Positions 8,428-18,431 of a stretch of DNA of 42,830 nt are shown here, piece after piece. Position 1 is the first letter of the stretch. Each line of letters opens with the position of its first letter. Position numbers and translations under genes: made by a program. A model generated the notes under the pieces. The model was not told the DNA's origin, ran no database searches, and was given only the letters and a program-made list of their open reading frames with translations. Origin of the DNA: Candidatus Omnitrophota bacterium (GTDB lineage: Bacteria; Ratteibacteria; UBA8468; B48-G9; DTJG01); contig JAMWBU010000015.1 of assembly GCA_023819255.1 (NCBI GenBank), positions 1-42,830 on the forward strand, read 5' to 3'.

Positions 8428-9699
8428 ATGATAAAAATATATAATATCAAGAGCATCGGCCTTGTTTGCGCTGGGAATGAACTTTTTTCCCATATCGTCA
8501 ATTCTAACATTCACACTGCAAACAGAATATTTGAGTCGAATGGTTTTGAATTAAATTGTAATATTATTGTGCCTGATGATCCTGAAAGAATAAAATCCGC
8601 TGTAAGATTTTGTTTGGAAAATGACGATGCGGTTGTTGTTTCCGGCGGTCTTGGTCCAACATTTGATGATATGACCCGGGAGGCAGTGGCAGACCTTATC
8701 GGCAAAAAGCTTATTTTTTCAGAGGACGCCTGGAATGAAATACAACAGAGATTTGTAGAAAGGAAAGTTACAAACATTCCTGAAAAAAACAAGAAACAGG
8801 CAATGATTATAGAAGGAGCGAAAAAAATTCCCAACAGACTTGGAACTGCGCCGGGTATGATGATAGATTTTGAAGGTAAATCTATCTTTCTTCTTCCTGG
8901 TCCGCCTGTTGAATTTGAAGAGATGTTGCTTGAGCGTGTTGTTCCGGAATTGCTGAAAAGAATTAATTCTGAGAAAAGAGAAAGGTTTGTTAGCAGAGGA
9001 TTTGGCATAGTCGGAGAGCCGGAAGCGCTTGTTGAAGAAAAAACAGTAAATCTCAGAGAAAAAATATCCTGCCTCGGCGGAAGATGGACAATTCTTGCTC
9101 TTCCATATTTAATTGAACTATGGCTAAAATTGCCTGAAACAAAACGAGACATTTTTGATGAAGCTGAAATAACATTGAAAGAAATTTTTAAGGAATCTTT
9201 TCTTGGAACAGATGGTATTTCAATTCCTGAATCTTTGCTCGCTCTGCTGAAAGAAAAAGGAATTGTTTGTTGTTTTGCGGAGTCCTGTACTGGCGGACTC
9301 GCAGGTCATCTTATAACAGAAATTCCGGGCAGTTCTGAGTGTTTTAACGGTACGATTGTTGCCTATTCCAACAAGCTAAAGAAAAAGATATTGAAAGTTC
9401 CAAAAACTGTTTTGAGAAAATACGGGGCGGTTAGTAAAGAAACAGCCATCGCCATGGCAAAGGGCGCGAGAAAATACGGAAAGGCAGATGTGTCTCTTGC
9501 GATAACCGGCATCGCCGGACCGTCCGGAGCAACTCCGGATAAGCCTGTTGGTCTGGTGTGGATGGCTGTTTGCACATCTTCTAATCGTTTTGAAGCCAGG
9601 AATTTCTATTTCTCTGGCAAACGTTCGACGATAAAACTTCGCGCCGCTCTGGCAGGAATTGATTTTATGCGCCGTACAATCAAAGAGGTCTGCCTGTGA
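8428..9699 (+). CDS. cinA: CinA: nicotinamide-nucleotide amidase / pyrophosphatase
   Basis: 423 aa with both CinA halves. The N-terminal MoaB/MogA-like domain (about 1-170) has SGGLGPTFDDMTREAVADL and LPGPPVEFEEML; its opening motif reads GNELF instead of the usual GTELL. The C-terminal PncC domain (about 265-420) has FAESCTGGL, with the catalytic Ser in the ESCTGG motif, and AITGIAGPSG. The protein recycles pyridine nucleotides by deamidating NMN, and the N-terminal domain cleaves ADP-ribose-type pyrophosphates. No strong ribosome-binding site precedes the ATG. It overlaps mltG by 4 nt (GTGA). Confidence 0.93.
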   Translation: MIKIYNIKSIGLVCAGNELFSHIVNSNIHTANRIFESNGFELNCNIIVPDDPERIKSAVRFCLENDDAVVVSGGLGPTFDDMTREAVADLIGKKLIFSEDAWNEIQQRFVERKVTNIPEKNKKQAMIIEGAKKIPNRLGTAPGMMIDFEGKSIFLLPGPPVEFEEMLLERVVPELLKRINSEKRERFVSRGFGIVGEPEALVEEKTVNLREKISCLGGRWTILALPYLIELWLKLPETKRDIFDEAEITLKEIFKESFLGTDGISIPESLLALLKEKGIVCCFAESCTGGLAGHLITEIPGSSECFNGTIVAYSNKLKKKILKVPKTVLRKYGAVSKETAIAMAKGARKYGKADVSLAITGIAGPSGATPDKPVGLVWMAVCTSSNRFEARNFYFSGKRSTIKLRAALAGIDFMRRTIKEVCL

Positions 9700-10676
9700 G
9701 AAATTTGTTCATAGGAATGACTTTTGTTGTTGGAATAACAATAGCAATTTTACTGGCAAGGTATCACGCCAGTCTCTACGGAGATCTTCAACCGCCAGGA
9801 ACTCTTGTAGAAATTCCAAGAAACATCAATGCGGATCATGTTGCTCGACTGCTTGGTGAAAAAGGAATTGTAAAAAACACAAGGCTATTTTTGAAGGTTT
9901 TGACCAGAAATAATCTCGATAAAAAAATTCGCGCTGGAATTTATGAGTTTGCAGGCAGGCCGTATATTTATGATGTTATCGATGCTCTGATCAAAGGCAA
10001 GATCGCTTATATAAAACTTGTTTTTCCTGAGGGCATCACCTGTCACGAAATAGGCAAGATACTGGAACAGGAAGGAATATGCGCGTCTGCTGAATTTGAC
10101 GATTTTGCCAAAAAACAGGGACTCGAGGGTTTTCTTTTTCCTGATACATACAAATTTCCCTACGGCGTTTCAAAGGAGGCCGTTGTAAAAAAGATGATTG
10201 AAAGATTCCAGGATGTTGTTCAGAGCATTAAACCTGATATCATTAATCTCAGCCGTGATGAACTGGTTAAAATCATTACAATTGCTTCTATTGTCGAGAA
10301 AGAAGCAGAGGTGGATTCGGAAAGACCTGTCATTGCAGGAATTTTTTATAATAGACTTAAAAGGAATATGCCTCTTCAGAGTTGCGCAACCATAAAATAT
10401 GTAATAGGCAATAAGAAAAATCTTGGATTGCAGGACCTCAAAGTGCAATCGCCCTATAATACTTACAAACACAGGGGATTGCCGCCCAGTCCAATTTGCA
10501 ATCCTGGCCGTAAATCTCTTGAAGCAGCAATCTATCCATCAAAAACCTCCTATCTTTTTTTCGTTTCAAAGGGAGACGGCAGACATTATTTTTCAACAAC
10601 ATATTCGGAACATTTGAGCGCAAAGAGTTTTTATATCAGCGACGGCCTATCATCTGAAACAGAAAAAAAACAATAG
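9696..10676 (+). CDS. mltG: MltG endolytic murein transglycosylase
   Basis: 326 aa, near the usual length. One N-terminal membrane helix (about 4-22), a LysM-like region (about 36-105), then the YceG domain. Catalytic and signature motifs are FPEGIT, GFLFPDTY, IASIVEKEA with the catalytic Glu, AGIFYNRLKRNMPLQS and YNTYKHRGLPPSPICNPG. It cuts nascent peptidoglycan in the periplasm and so limits glycan strand length. The start is GTG, overlapping the cinA stop, with AGAGGT upstream. It ends 8 nt from the convergent tsaD gene. Confidence 0.95.
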   Translation: MRNLFIGMTFVVGITIAILLARYHASLYGDLQPPGTLVEIPRNINADHVARLLGEKGIVKNTRLFLKVLTRNNLDKKIRAGIYEFAGRPYIYDVIDALIKGKIAYIKLVFPEGITCHEIGKILEQEGICASAEFDDFAKKQGLEGFLFPDTYKFPYGVSKEAVVKKMIERFQDVVQSIKPDIINLSRDELVKIITIASIVEKEAEVDSERPVIAGIFYNRLKRNMPLQSCATIKYVIGNKKNLGLQDLKVQSPYNTYKHRGLPPSPICNPGRKSLEAAIYPSKTSYLFFVSKGDGRHYFSTTYSEHLSAKSFYISDGLSSETEKKQ

Positions 10677-10684
10677 TTTTTTTA

Positions 10685-11659
10685 TCATGTTGGAATAACA
10701 CAGATTCGATATGGTTGCGGTTTGCAGCCGTCAAGAATGAGATACTTTGTCAGAATCGCAATCATGGCGCCATTGTCCGCGCACAGATTTGATTCAGGTA
10801 TGACAGTGTTTATTTCCCTGACTGCAAGATGTTCTTTAATTCTATTTCTGATGTAGTTATTTCTTAAGACGCCGCCGCCAAAAAGAAAATAATTGACAGG
10901 ATATAACATCAGGGCGTCGTCTATTTTCGCTAATATTGAATTGGAGATTGCTTTCTGGAATGATGCGGCTATGTCTGCTGTGTTATTTAAGCCATTCTTT
11001 AATATGTGATAGTATACGGCTGTTTTTATTCCACTGAAGCTGAAATCCAGAGAATTTCTTATGTAAGATTCAGGGATTTTTATCTTGTTTTCGTCGCCTT
11101 TTTCCGCCAGTTTCTCAACATATGCTCCACCGGGAAAAGGAAGATTCAGCATTCTTCCTACCTTATCGAATGCTTCACCGCAAGCATCATCTCTTGTTTT
11201 GCCTATGGAAATGAATTTTGTATGGCTTTTGAGCAAAAAAAGGCTGGTATGCCCTCCTGATATTACCAGTCCGAGCGCGGGAAATGTTATATTTTCATTC
11301 AAATAACACGCTGCGATATGCGCGTGAAGATGGCAGATGTTGTAGACAGGTTTTTTAAGGGCATAACCGATGCTTTGTGCAAAAGCGACGCCGATCAGAA
11401 GACTTCCCTTTAATCCAGGGGAATTTGTTACTCCGAAGGCATCTATTTGGTTTGTGTTTATTCCTGCTTTTTTAAGGGCGCTTTGAAACAATGGGATAAT
11501 CTTTTCAAGATGGGCGCGGCTTGCAAGTTCAGGCACTATTCCTCCAAACTTCGAATGAATTTTTTCCTGGCTTGCGATGAGGTTGACAAGGACGCGGGAT
11601 TTGTCTATGATGCCAACAGAAGTTTCATCGCACGAGGTTTCAATGCCTGCAATAATCAT
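10685..11659 (-). CDS. tsaD: TsaD, tRNA N6-adenosine threonylcarbamoyltransferase
   Basis: Catalytic subunit that transfers threonylcarbamoyl to A37 of ANN-reading tRNAs. The start chosen is the ATG at 11659 (324 aa), because GIETSCDETSVGI must lie at the N-terminus and AAGGAC precedes this ATG; the open frame continues upstream to 11761 but would run into the previous gene. Motifs are HLHAHIAACYL (metal-binding histidines), SGGHTSLF, DDACGEAFDKVGRML, SFSGIKTAV, FGGGVLRNNYIRNR and ADNGAMIA. Last gene of a twelve-gene minus-strand run; its partners TsaB, TsaC and TsaE are not in the window. Confidence 0.95.
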   Translation of the reverse strand: MIIAGIETSCDETSVGIIDKSRVLVNLIASQEKIHSKFGGIVPELASRAHLEKIIPLFQSALKKAGINTNQIDAFGVTNSPGLKGSLLIGVAFAQSIGYALKKPVYNICHLHAHIAACYLNENITFPALGLVISGGHTSLFLLKSHTKFISIGKTRDDACGEAFDKVGRMLNLPFPGGAYVEKLAEKGDENKIKIPESYIRNSLDFSFSGIKTAVYYHILKNGLNNTADIAASFQKAISNSILAKIDDALMLYPVNYFLFGGGVLRNNYIRNRIKEHLAVREINTVIPESNLCADNGAMIAILTKYLILDGCKPQPYRICVIPT

Positions 11660-11690
11660 ATGTAGTCCTTCTTTTAGAGATGATAATGCA

Positions 11691-12569
11691 TTATTGCGTT
11701 GCCTGTGTAATTGGAATGAACTTATATCCCTGTTTTTCCAGTTCAGGAACCTTATTTTCAAGTGCTTTTAAGGTCGTTGTTCTTGCGTGCCCTATGACAA
11801 TTACCATTTCTTTTTTCTCTGCCATTCTTGCCGCCGATTCAAATGTTTTGACTATTTCTGCGTAATCCGAAGGGTTATCGATGAAAATATCTCTTTTGCT
11901 TGCGGGTATTCCCATCTGTCTGGCAAGAGAATATCCAACTGATTTGCTTGTGGTTAAACTGTCAATATAAACAAGATTTTTTTCTTTAATCTTTTGTAAA
12001 AGAATTTCCATTTTTTCCTGATTCGCGGAAAACTTTGAACCCATATGATGGTTTACCCCGCACACATAAGGCGCAAACTTTTTCATATATTCATCAAATT
12101 TTTCAGCAATTTCTTCCTTGCTCATAGATGTTGTAAGGTATGTCTTTGAAGTTTTTTTCTCGTCGCCGGGATTTTCTGGTTCAAGCGGTATATGCAGAAT
12201 AATCTGTATGTTTTTGCCATTTGACGCCTGTTGCGCAATTTTAAGACCGAAAGGACTGTCTGGAAGAACTGCCAGGGTTAGTGGCACATTAATTTTTTTT
12301 ACCCATGCTATGATGTCAGGATTCCATCCGACATCGTCTATAATGAGTGCGATCTTTCCATTGCGTCTGGTTTCTTTAGAAGGATGTGGTTGAATTGATG
12401 TTTCTTCGGTTTTTGAAAACATTTTTTTGGGAACAAATTTGTGCGTTTTGACGGATGGTTCTTTCTTTTTTGTTTCCTGAAGAAGAAACAGCAAGGTGAG
12501 AAATATCAAAAATACCAGAAACAGTATTAATATTCCTGAACCGTTTTTAGAAAAGTATTTTCCATTCAT
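11691..12569 (-). CDS. Divergent polysaccharide deacetylase (YibQ/COG2861)
   Basis: 292 aa. An N-terminal membrane helix (about 11-30) anchors a periplasmic domain. After a basic linker comes the NodB-like barrel: KIALIIDDVGWNP, LTLAVLPDSPFG, ILHIPLEP, CGVNHHMGSKFS and IGHARTTTL. This is the divergent polysaccharide deacetylase family often found beside a CtpA-type protease and envelope genes, as here: it overlaps ctpA by 4 nt (ATGA). The in vivo substrate of the family is not established. Confidence 0.9.
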   Translation of the reverse strand: MNGKYFSKNGSGILILFLVFLIFLTLLFLLQETKKKEPSVKTHKFVPKKMFSKTEETSIQPHPSKETRRNGKIALIIDDVGWNPDIIAWVKKINVPLTLAVLPDSPFGLKIAQQASNGKNIQIILHIPLEPENPGDEKKTSKTYLTTSMSKEEIAEKFDEYMKKFAPYVCGVNHHMGSKFSANQEKMEILLQKIKEKNLVYIDSLTTSKSVGYSLARQMGIPASKRDIFIDNPSDYAEIVKTFESAARMAEKKEMVIVIGHARTTTLKALENKVPELEKQGYKFIPITQATQ

Positions 12570-13750
12570 TTATTAGCCATAAATAACTTTGATGCTTCTT
12601 CTATCGCTTTTTTAAGTTGGATATCTTTTTCAGGCAGACCTATCTCTACGCTTTCTTCGCCCATTTCAACCTTTATGTCGGGTTCTATTCCCTTGCCATC
12701 TATTCTGACGCCGGAAGGTGTATAATAATAAGCAATAGTCAGTTTTATTGAAGTTCCATCTTCGTCGAGTTTTATAAGATTCTGAACAGAGCCTTTTCCG
12801 AAGGTTTTCAACCCGAGAGTTTTGCAAGCATTTAGATTGTCTCTCAACGCGCCGGTCACAATTTCTGATGCGCTTGCGCTTCCATTATTGATCAAGATCA
12901 CTACGGGTTTATCCCACAATTGAGATTTTTGACAGGCATACACCTTTTTGTCTTCAGGTCTTCGTCCCTGTATGGAAACAATTATTTTTCCTTTTGGGAG
13001 AAACATATCGCTTACATCAATTGCGGCATTTAACAATCCGCCTGGATTATTTCTTAAATCAAGAATTAAAGCCATGATTTTTTGATTATTAAACTCTTTT
13101 AAAACTGTTTCAAGATCGCTGCCTGTCCTTTCCTGAAAGCCTGTTATTCTGATATAGCCGATGTTTTCAGGCAGTATAGAACTTTTTACTGATTTGATTT
13201 TTATAACATCTCTCACAAGAGTGATTTTGATAATTTTTGTCGTGTGTTCTCGCAGTACGCTGATTGTTACTGATGTTCCCTTTTTGCCCCTTAATTTCTG
13301 GGCAGCTTCCCATGTGTTCATTCCTTTTGTGGATTTGCCATCTATTTCAATGATCCTGTCTCCGGATTTAACTCCAGCGTTCCACGCAGGAGAATCCTCA
13401 ATGGGACTGACAACTGTAATGATGCCATCTTTCAATGTTATTTCCATACCGACGCCTTCAAATTCGCCTGATGTTTCCATCTGAAGTTCTTTTGAAGCCT
13501 CTGGTTCAAGAAATGCGCTGTATGGATCGAGGGAAGAAAGCATTCCTTTAAGGGCTCCATAGATTAGTTTCTTGTCTTCAACTGGCGTGACATACTCTTT
13601 TTTCACTATGTTTAAAACATTAACAAACCGTTCAATCTCTCTATAAAGTTCTTCTTCGTTTTTTCTCGCCTGGGAAGTTTCAATGTTAAATCCCAGCATA
13701 AAACTCAAAAATAAAAATCCTATTACCCAGATCAGCACTCTTTTTCTCAT
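12566..13750 (-). CDS. ctpA: S41 C-terminal processing peptidase (CtpA)
   Basis: 394 aa secreted or membrane-anchored serine protease. An N-terminal signal helix (MRKRVLIWVIGFLFLSFMLG) is followed by a helical domain with SSLDPYSAFLEPE, a PDZ domain (about 90-170, EFEGVGMEI and DSPAWNAGVKSGDRIIEI), and the S41 core: LDLRNNPGG, NNGSASASEIVTGAL with the nucleophilic Ser, and LKTFGKGSVQ with the general-base Lys. It trims C-termini of envelope proteins. It overlaps the YibQ-like gene and follows gatB by 21 nt. Confidence 0.95.
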   Translation of the reverse strand: MRKRVLIWVIGFLFLSFMLGFNIETSQARKNEEELYREIERFVNVLNIVKKEYVTPVEDKKLIYGALKGMLSSLDPYSAFLEPEASKELQMETSGEFEGVGMEITLKDGIITVVSPIEDSPAWNAGVKSGDRIIEIDGKSTKGMNTWEAAQKLRGKKGTSVTISVLREHTTKIIKITLVRDVIKIKSVKSSILPENIGYIRITGFQERTGSDLETVLKEFNNQKIMALILDLRNNPGGLLNAAIDVSDMFLPKGKIIVSIQGRRPEDKKVYACQKSQLWDKPVVILINNGSASASEIVTGALRDNLNACKTLGLKTFGKGSVQNLIKLDEDGTSIKLTIAYYYTPSGVRIDGKGIEPDIKVEMGEESVEIGLPEKDIQLKKAIEEASKLFMANK

Positions 13751-13771
13751 TTTGATTCTCCTTTTTCAGAT

Positions 13772-15196
13772 TCACTCATTCATTTTCTTTTGTAATATCT
13801 CTTTTACCTTTCCAGGATTTGCTTTGTTTTTTGATTGTTTAATCACCTGCCCGACAAGAAAACCCAGAGCCTGGGTCTTGCCTGATTTATAGTCAAGGAC
13901 AGCCTGTTGATTTTGTTCTATTACCTCGTGTATTATTTTTTCTATTTCTTTTGTGTCGGTTATTTGAATAAGGTTTTTCTCGTTAACAAGAACTTCAGGA
14001 TCCTGACCTGTCAGAAAAATTTCTTTAAGAAGAGTTTTGCCAGCAGTGCCACTTATTTTGTCCTGGCTAACCATTTTAACAATCTTTGCAAGAAATTCAG
14101 GAGTAATTTTGCACTCGCCGGGTTTTGTATGATGTTCTTTCAACAAACCAAGAAGTTCTGTCTGAATCCAGTTTGCAATTTGCTTGGGCTCGTTGTGATA
14201 GGACAGCGCCTTTTCAAAGTAGTCGGAAATTTCCTTTTCCGCTGTCAGGATTGCGGAATCATAACTGGATAAAAGATATTCTTTTTGAAATCTTTTTTCT
14301 CTTTCATTCGGCAATTCGCCAATTTCTGCCTTTATCCTTTCGATTAAATCGGATTTTATTTTAAAAGGCAGAAGATCTGGTTCAGGAAAGTATCTATAAT
14401 CATGCGCTTCTTCTTTTGTTCTCATTCCCTCGGTTATCTGAAGAGCTTCATTCCACAATCTTGTTTCTTGCGCCACGGTTCTATTTTCTTTGAGCATTTC
14501 AATTATTCTTTGCTCTTCGTAAGCGAGACCGCGTCTGACAGATTTGAACGAGTTCATATTTTTGAGTTCAACTTTTGTACCGAGTTTCAGATCCGATTTT
14601 CTTTTAACTGAAATATTTGCGTCGCACCTTAAAGAACCCTCTTCCATAATGCAATCGCTAACCCCTAAATAAGAAATGAGTCTTTTAAGCTTCTGAAGAA
14701 AATTTTCAGCTTCCTGTGGGCTTGAAATTTCAGGTTCTGTAACTATTTCCATTAATGGAATTCCGCTTCTGTTGAAATCCACGCAGGACCAAATACCTGT
14801 TTGTTCATCGTGTATAAGTTTGCCTGTATCTTCTTCCAGATGTATTCTTGTGATTCCGATATTTTTTTCACCGACAGTGAGATATCCATTTTCCGCGACA
14901 GGATTGCGATATTGAGAAATCTGAAAGTTTTTCGGAAGATCAGGATAGAAATATGATTTTCGCACGAATATAAACTCATCATTTATTTTGCAATTCAGGG
15001 CAATTGCAGTTTTTATACCAAGTTCAATTGCCTTTTCATTCACAACAGGTAAAGTTCCTGGCAGTCCAAGACAGACCGGACAGACCTGGGTATTTGGCCG
15101 GCTTCCGAATTGCGTTGAACAGTGACAGAACATTTTAGAGTTTGTCAAAAGTTCCACATGCACTTCCAATCCAATTACGGTTTGAAATTCGTCCAT
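13772..15196 (-). CDS. gatB: Asp-tRNA(Asn)/Glu-tRNA(Gln) amidotransferase subunit B
   Basis: 474 aa, full length for GatB. The N-terminal cradle domain has VIGLEVHVELLT, the zinc-site cysteines FCHC and CPVCLGLPG, FVRKSYFYPDLPKNFQISQ, and RSGIPLMEIVTEPEI; the C-terminal part is the helical YqeY-like tail that holds tRNA. With GatA and GatC it converts Glu-tRNA(Gln) and Asp-tRNA(Asn) to the amides. gatA and gatC are not in the window, so gatB is separated from them here. Only 1 nt separates its start from the upstream epimerase-like gene. Confidence 0.97.
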   Translation of the reverse strand: MDEFQTVIGLEVHVELLTNSKMFCHCSTQFGSRPNTQVCPVCLGLPGTLPVVNEKAIELGIKTAIALNCKINDEFIFVRKSYFYPDLPKNFQISQYRNPVAENGYLTVGEKNIGITRIHLEEDTGKLIHDEQTGIWSCVDFNRSGIPLMEIVTEPEISSPQEAENFLQKLKRLISYLGVSDCIMEEGSLRCDANISVKRKSDLKLGTKVELKNMNSFKSVRRGLAYEEQRIIEMLKENRTVAQETRLWNEALQITEGMRTKEEAHDYRYFPEPDLLPFKIKSDLIERIKAEIGELPNEREKRFQKEYLLSSYDSAILTAEKEISDYFEKALSYHNEPKQIANWIQTELLGLLKEHHTKPGECKITPEFLAKIVKMVSQDKISGTAGKTLLKEIFLTGQDPEVLVNEKNLIQITDTKEIEKIIHEVIEQNQQAVLDYKSGKTQALGFLVGQVIKQSKNKANPGKVKEILQKKMNE

Positions 15197-15197
15197 T

Positions 15198-16208
15198 TCA
15201 AATCTGGAAGGCCGTTACCGAGAGTTCTGCGCTCAGGGTTTTGCCAGGACCAAGTGTTAACTGGTATCCATTCTTTACTGCCTGGGAAAGAATTGCTTTT
15301 CCTGAAAAGGGTTCCAGTGCAATATTATAAGTGCGACCGTACCACGGGTAGCCAAAACTTCCCCGCGCAACTCTCCAGAACCAGATGTATTTGAAAATCT
15401 TTTCTGGGAATTCAAACCTGAAACCAAGCGAGATTCGCGGATTTATTATTTCGTATTTTCCTTCGGCCAGTTCTGAAAGGAAAATCACATCAGAAACCTT
15501 TGCGTCAGGCGAAGGAATCTTGCTTAGATTCACCGGTTTTCCATTAATTCCCTCGACTTCTGGCCATATTCCCGTGGTTTGCTTCAGGTCCGTAAAAGAT
15601 ACACCATCGCCCGGAAGAACTTCAACCTTTGCGCCTTTTATATTTATTCTGCAGTTTTCATTGATAAAAGGTTCTCCGAAGGCGGGATGATGTCCCCATA
15701 AGAAATCCATTTCTTCTCCTGCCTGGTTAGTTACTTCTTCGTAAATTTCAAGCGCCGGCGAACCAGAACGCAATTTGAGGGTTTTTTCCAGTAAGAAAGG
15801 CGTTCTTAAAGTCCTTACGCTGAACTTGATTTTAATAGTTTTCGATGTCGATTCTATTATTTCGTATTCCCATGGAAGAGTTGAAACCTCGCCGTGGAGT
15901 CCTAAATCAGCTCCTTTGTATTCGCAGGGTCTACCCGCGTTTGGAAAACATTCCTGCCAGCCGCCCGGGTAATAATCGATAAATTTCCCGAGCTTGCCAT
16001 GTATTGTTTCTGGAAAACCTTGCCTGTAGAGAGGGAATGGGCTTCTCCACATAAAATCTATATCTACAGGTTTATAAAGAAACTCCACAATATCTGTTCC
16101 TTTATCGACCAGTATTGCGATTCTGATTATTTCGTTTTCCATATAAATAATTCTTCCCAGTTTCCACTCATAGCATGCCCATCTGCAACCCGATTTACTT
16201 GAAAACAT
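15198..16208 (-). CDS. Aldose 1-epimerase-like protein (DUF4432 type)
   Basis: About 336 aa from the ATG at 16208; GAGGAG lies 10 nt before it, whereas the longer frame would need a TTG at 16229. The fold is of the galactose-mutarotase type: PGGWQECFPNAG, GLHGEVSTLPWEYEI, DFLWGHHPAFGEPF with a conserved His pair, and a C-terminal GRTYNIALEPFSGK, where the Glu fits the base position. Members bind hexoses; epimerase activity in this branch is not proven. It sits between gatB and the cell-wall hydrolase in the long run and may serve sugar use with the upstream mtlD and dehydrogenase, though that is inference. Confidence 0.72.
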   Translation of the reverse strand: MFSSKSGCRWACYEWKLGRIIYMENEIIRIAILVDKGTDIVEFLYKPVDIDFMWRSPFPLYRQGFPETIHGKLGKFIDYYPGGWQECFPNAGRPCEYKGADLGLHGEVSTLPWEYEIIESTSKTIKIKFSVRTLRTPFLLEKTLKLRSGSPALEIYEEVTNQAGEEMDFLWGHHPAFGEPFINENCRINIKGAKVEVLPGDGVSFTDLKQTTGIWPEVEGINGKPVNLSKIPSPDAKVSDVIFLSELAEGKYEIINPRISLGFRFEFPEKIFKYIWFWRVARGSFGYPWYGRTYNIALEPFSGKAILSQAVKNGYQLTLGPGKTLSAELSVTAFQI

Positions 16209-16209
16209 T

Positions 16210-17709
16210 TTAGTTTTGCTCCTCTTCAATCCAGTAAGCGTGTTCGCCGTTGATCAGGGTTCTCGCGCATATTAAGTGTTTCTGATAATACGCTTCTTCG
16301 AGGTTGGCAACAACCACCTTTCCGGATTCTCTGCTTGCATGTATGAACTTATTGTCGCCTATGTAAATTCCAACATGGTTAATTCTTCCTTTAGTCCCGA
16401 AGAAAAGCAGATCTCCAGGTTTGATTGCGCTGACAGGGACTAATTCACCTGTTTTTGCCTGCTGATTTGATGTCCTTGGAAGAGATATTCCTGCTGCTTC
16501 ATATGCTTTTTTTGTCAACCCCGAGCAGTCAATTCCATTTCTGGATAATCCTCCAAGCCTGTAAGGTGTGTTTATGAAATTTAAGGCATTTTCAATTATC
16601 CGGGATGCGAGAAGTTTTGGTTCTGAGTTTTCTTTCTCAAACCCGGACAGAGAAGTATCTTCTTTTGCAACATCATTGACATTTGCAACCTGCGGTATTA
16701 CAAGCGTCTGGCCAATTTTTATCCTGTTGTCTGAAATAAGATTGGTTTCTTTAAGAGCAGAAACGCTTATGCCAAATTTCGAGGCGATTGATTCAATAGT
16801 GTCTCCCAATTTTACGCTATAATAGATTTTTGGAGTTACTGGAACGATTGGCGTCGGATTAATAACAACAGGTGGAACCTCTCGGATGATTCTGGCAACT
16901 ATGATGGTTTTTCCTGGACGAATCACACTTGATTTAAGATTATTCAATTTTTTTATACTCGCAACGGTTGTTTCATATTTTTTTGCAATGGTGCTGAGCG
17001 TTTCTCCCCTCTTGATTTTATGGTACTTATTTATGACTACTGTCGCTGGTTGTTCAGCAGCAGGACTGCTATTGTTTTGAATATTCTGTGTTTTTTCATC
17101 TGTTATCGCAATAACTTCGGTCGTGTCGTCTTTGATAGTTTGTTCCTCTTTTTTCAGGACAAGTTTCTGTCCTATTGCGAGTTTACTGCTGCGCAGGTTA
17201 TTCAATCGTTTTAGTTCATCAATGGTAATGCCGGTTTTTCTCGATATCGAAGCAAGGGTGTCTCCTTTTTTCACATAATAAGCGCTGTTTGCAATTCTTT
17301 CGTGGATTCCGTCATTTGTTACTCCGGATTTTTTTGTTTCTATCTTTGTCAACGCAAGTGTCTGGCCGGGATATAATTTATTGGAACTGAGACTATTATA
17401 ATTTTTTATTTTTTCAGCAGAAACTCCGGTTTTTTCGCTTATTGATGAGAGAGTGTCTCCCTTTTTAACAGTGTAAACATTTTTTTCTTTCGTCTGGTAT
17501 TTCCCGACAATGATGGTCTGACCGGGGTATATGGTGTTTCTGGAAATGCCGTTCCACTTTTTTATCTGTTCGACAGATACATTATATTTGGCTGCGAGAG
17601 ATGATAATGTTTCACCTTTTTTCACTGTATGCCGCTGAATGATCTGGTTTGCAATCGCAATGTTTGTAAAAAAAAGTGCGACAAGACCTGCTACAAACAT
17701 TGTTTTCAT
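16210..17709 (-). CDS. Five-LysM NlpC/P60 peptidoglycan endopeptidase
   Basis: 499 aa secreted wall hydrolase. Signal peptide about 1-20. Five LysM peptidoglycan-binding modules at roughly 26-69, 78-121, 143-186, 228-272 and 295-339, each with a pattern like VKKGDTLxSI and YPGQT, separated by linkers rich in Lys, Thr and Pro. The NlpC/P60 domain (about 370-487) has [17 protein letters not shown] with catalytic Cys395, NHVGIYIG with His445 and FIHAS with His457. It should cleave stem peptides in the periplasm. It overlaps cysE by 4 nt (ATGA). Confidence 0.93.
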   Translation of the reverse strand: MKTMFVAGLVALFFTNIAIANQIIQRHTVKKGETLSSLAAKYNVSVEQIKKWNGISRNTIYPGQTIIVGKYQTKEKNVYTVKKGDTLSSISEKTGVSAEKIKNYNSLSSNKLYPGQTLALTKIETKKSGVTNDGIHERIANSAYYVKKGDTLASISRKTGITIDELKRLNNLRSSKLAIGQKLVLKKEEQTIKDDTTEVIAITDEKTQNIQNNSSPAAEQPATVVINKYHKIKRGETLSTIAKKYETTVASIKKLNNLKSSVIRPGKTIIVARIIREVPPVVINPTPIVPVTPKIYYSVKLGDTIESIASKFGISVSALKETNLISDNRIKIGQTLVIPQVANVNDVAKEDTSLSGFEKENSEPKLLASRIIENALNFINTPYRLGGLSRNGIDCSGLTKKAYEAAGISLPRTSNQQAKTGELVPVSAIKPGDLLFFGTKGRINHVGIYIGDNKFIHASRESGKVVVANLEEAYYQKHLICARTLINGEHAYWIEEEQN

Positions 17710-18431
17710 TTCTCCCCCTTTTCAAGAGGTTCAAACATCTTTGCTATTTCTTTTTTCTTTTCTTCAAAATAAATGTCGATTTTTGATTTCAGTCCTTCCA
17801 TTCCTTCGAGAATTGTTATTCTTTCCGCAAGTTTTTCCTGCTCCTTGATAATGATATTAAGAGCTTTTGCGAGAGGGTCAGGCAATTGAGAGTGGTCAAG
17901 GTCAACCTTTTTTACAGGATGGGTCCCGGCGATTCTGCCCGGTACGCCGACAACTGTGGAACCAGCAGGTACATTCTTTATGACAACTGAACCTGCTCCT
18001 ATTTTTGCTCCTTCGCCTATTTCTATTGCTCCAAGCACGATAGCTCCTGCTCCGATTACAGCATTATCCCTTACCGTTGGGTGTCTCTTTTTTTTTTCAA
18101 GAGATGTTCCGCCAAGCACGACCCCCTGATATAATAACACATCATCTCCTATTTCTGAAGTTTCGCCTATAACAACTCCCATTCCATGGTCGATAAAGAA
18201 TCTCCTGCCAATAGTGGCGCCCGGGTGTATTTCGATGCCTGTCAGAAATCTGGAGATGTGAGAAATAAACCTTGCAAATGTTTTTGCTCCATGCACCCAA
18301 AAAAAGTGAGAAATACGATACATCCATATTGCGTGCAATCCAGGATAACAGAGCAGAACCTCAACCAGGTTTTTCGCAGCCGGGTCTTTCTTAAACACTG
18401 TCTGAATATCTTCTTTTATTCTCGCAATCAT
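17706..18431 (-). CDS. cysE: Serine O-acetyltransferase CysE/EpsC
   Basis: 241 aa. The short N-terminal helical part (about 1-65) is followed by a left-handed beta-helix of hexapeptide repeats: [20 protein letters not shown] with the catalytic His, [33 protein letters not shown] and [19 protein letters not shown]. It makes O-acetylserine for cysteine synthesis. The length and short N-terminus resemble the EpsC-type enzyme. The C-terminal tail is charged and helical. It overlaps E2 upstream and the LysM protein downstream by 4 nt each, so it is translationally coupled. cysK is not in the window. Confidence 0.94.
   Translation of the reverse strand: MIARIKEDIQTVFKKDPAAKNLVEVLLCYPGLHAIWMYRISHFFWVHGAKTFARFISHISRFLTGIEIHPGATIGRRFFIDHGMGVVIGETSEIGDDVLLYQGVVLGGTSLEKKKRHPTVRDNAVIGAGAIVLGAIEIGEGAKIGAGSVVIKNVPAGSTVVGVPGRIAGTHPVKKVDLDHSQLPDPLAKALNIIIKEQEKLAERITILEGMEGLKSKIDIYFEEKKKEIAKMFEPLEKGEK

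Noticed and set aside
8511..9152. Long minus-strand open frame of 213 codons opposite cinA
   Set aside because: It lies wholly within the clear cinA coding sequence and its translation has no recognisable motif; it is a shadow frame.
10663..10683. A-run and T-run inverted repeat between mltG and tsaD as a terminator
   Set aside because: The stem would be only A-T pairs; too weak to call, though it lies between convergent genes.
11660..11761. N-terminal extension of TsaD
   Set aside because: It runs into the upstream deacetylase gene and precedes the conserved GIETSCDET N-terminus; AAGGAC supports the later ATG.
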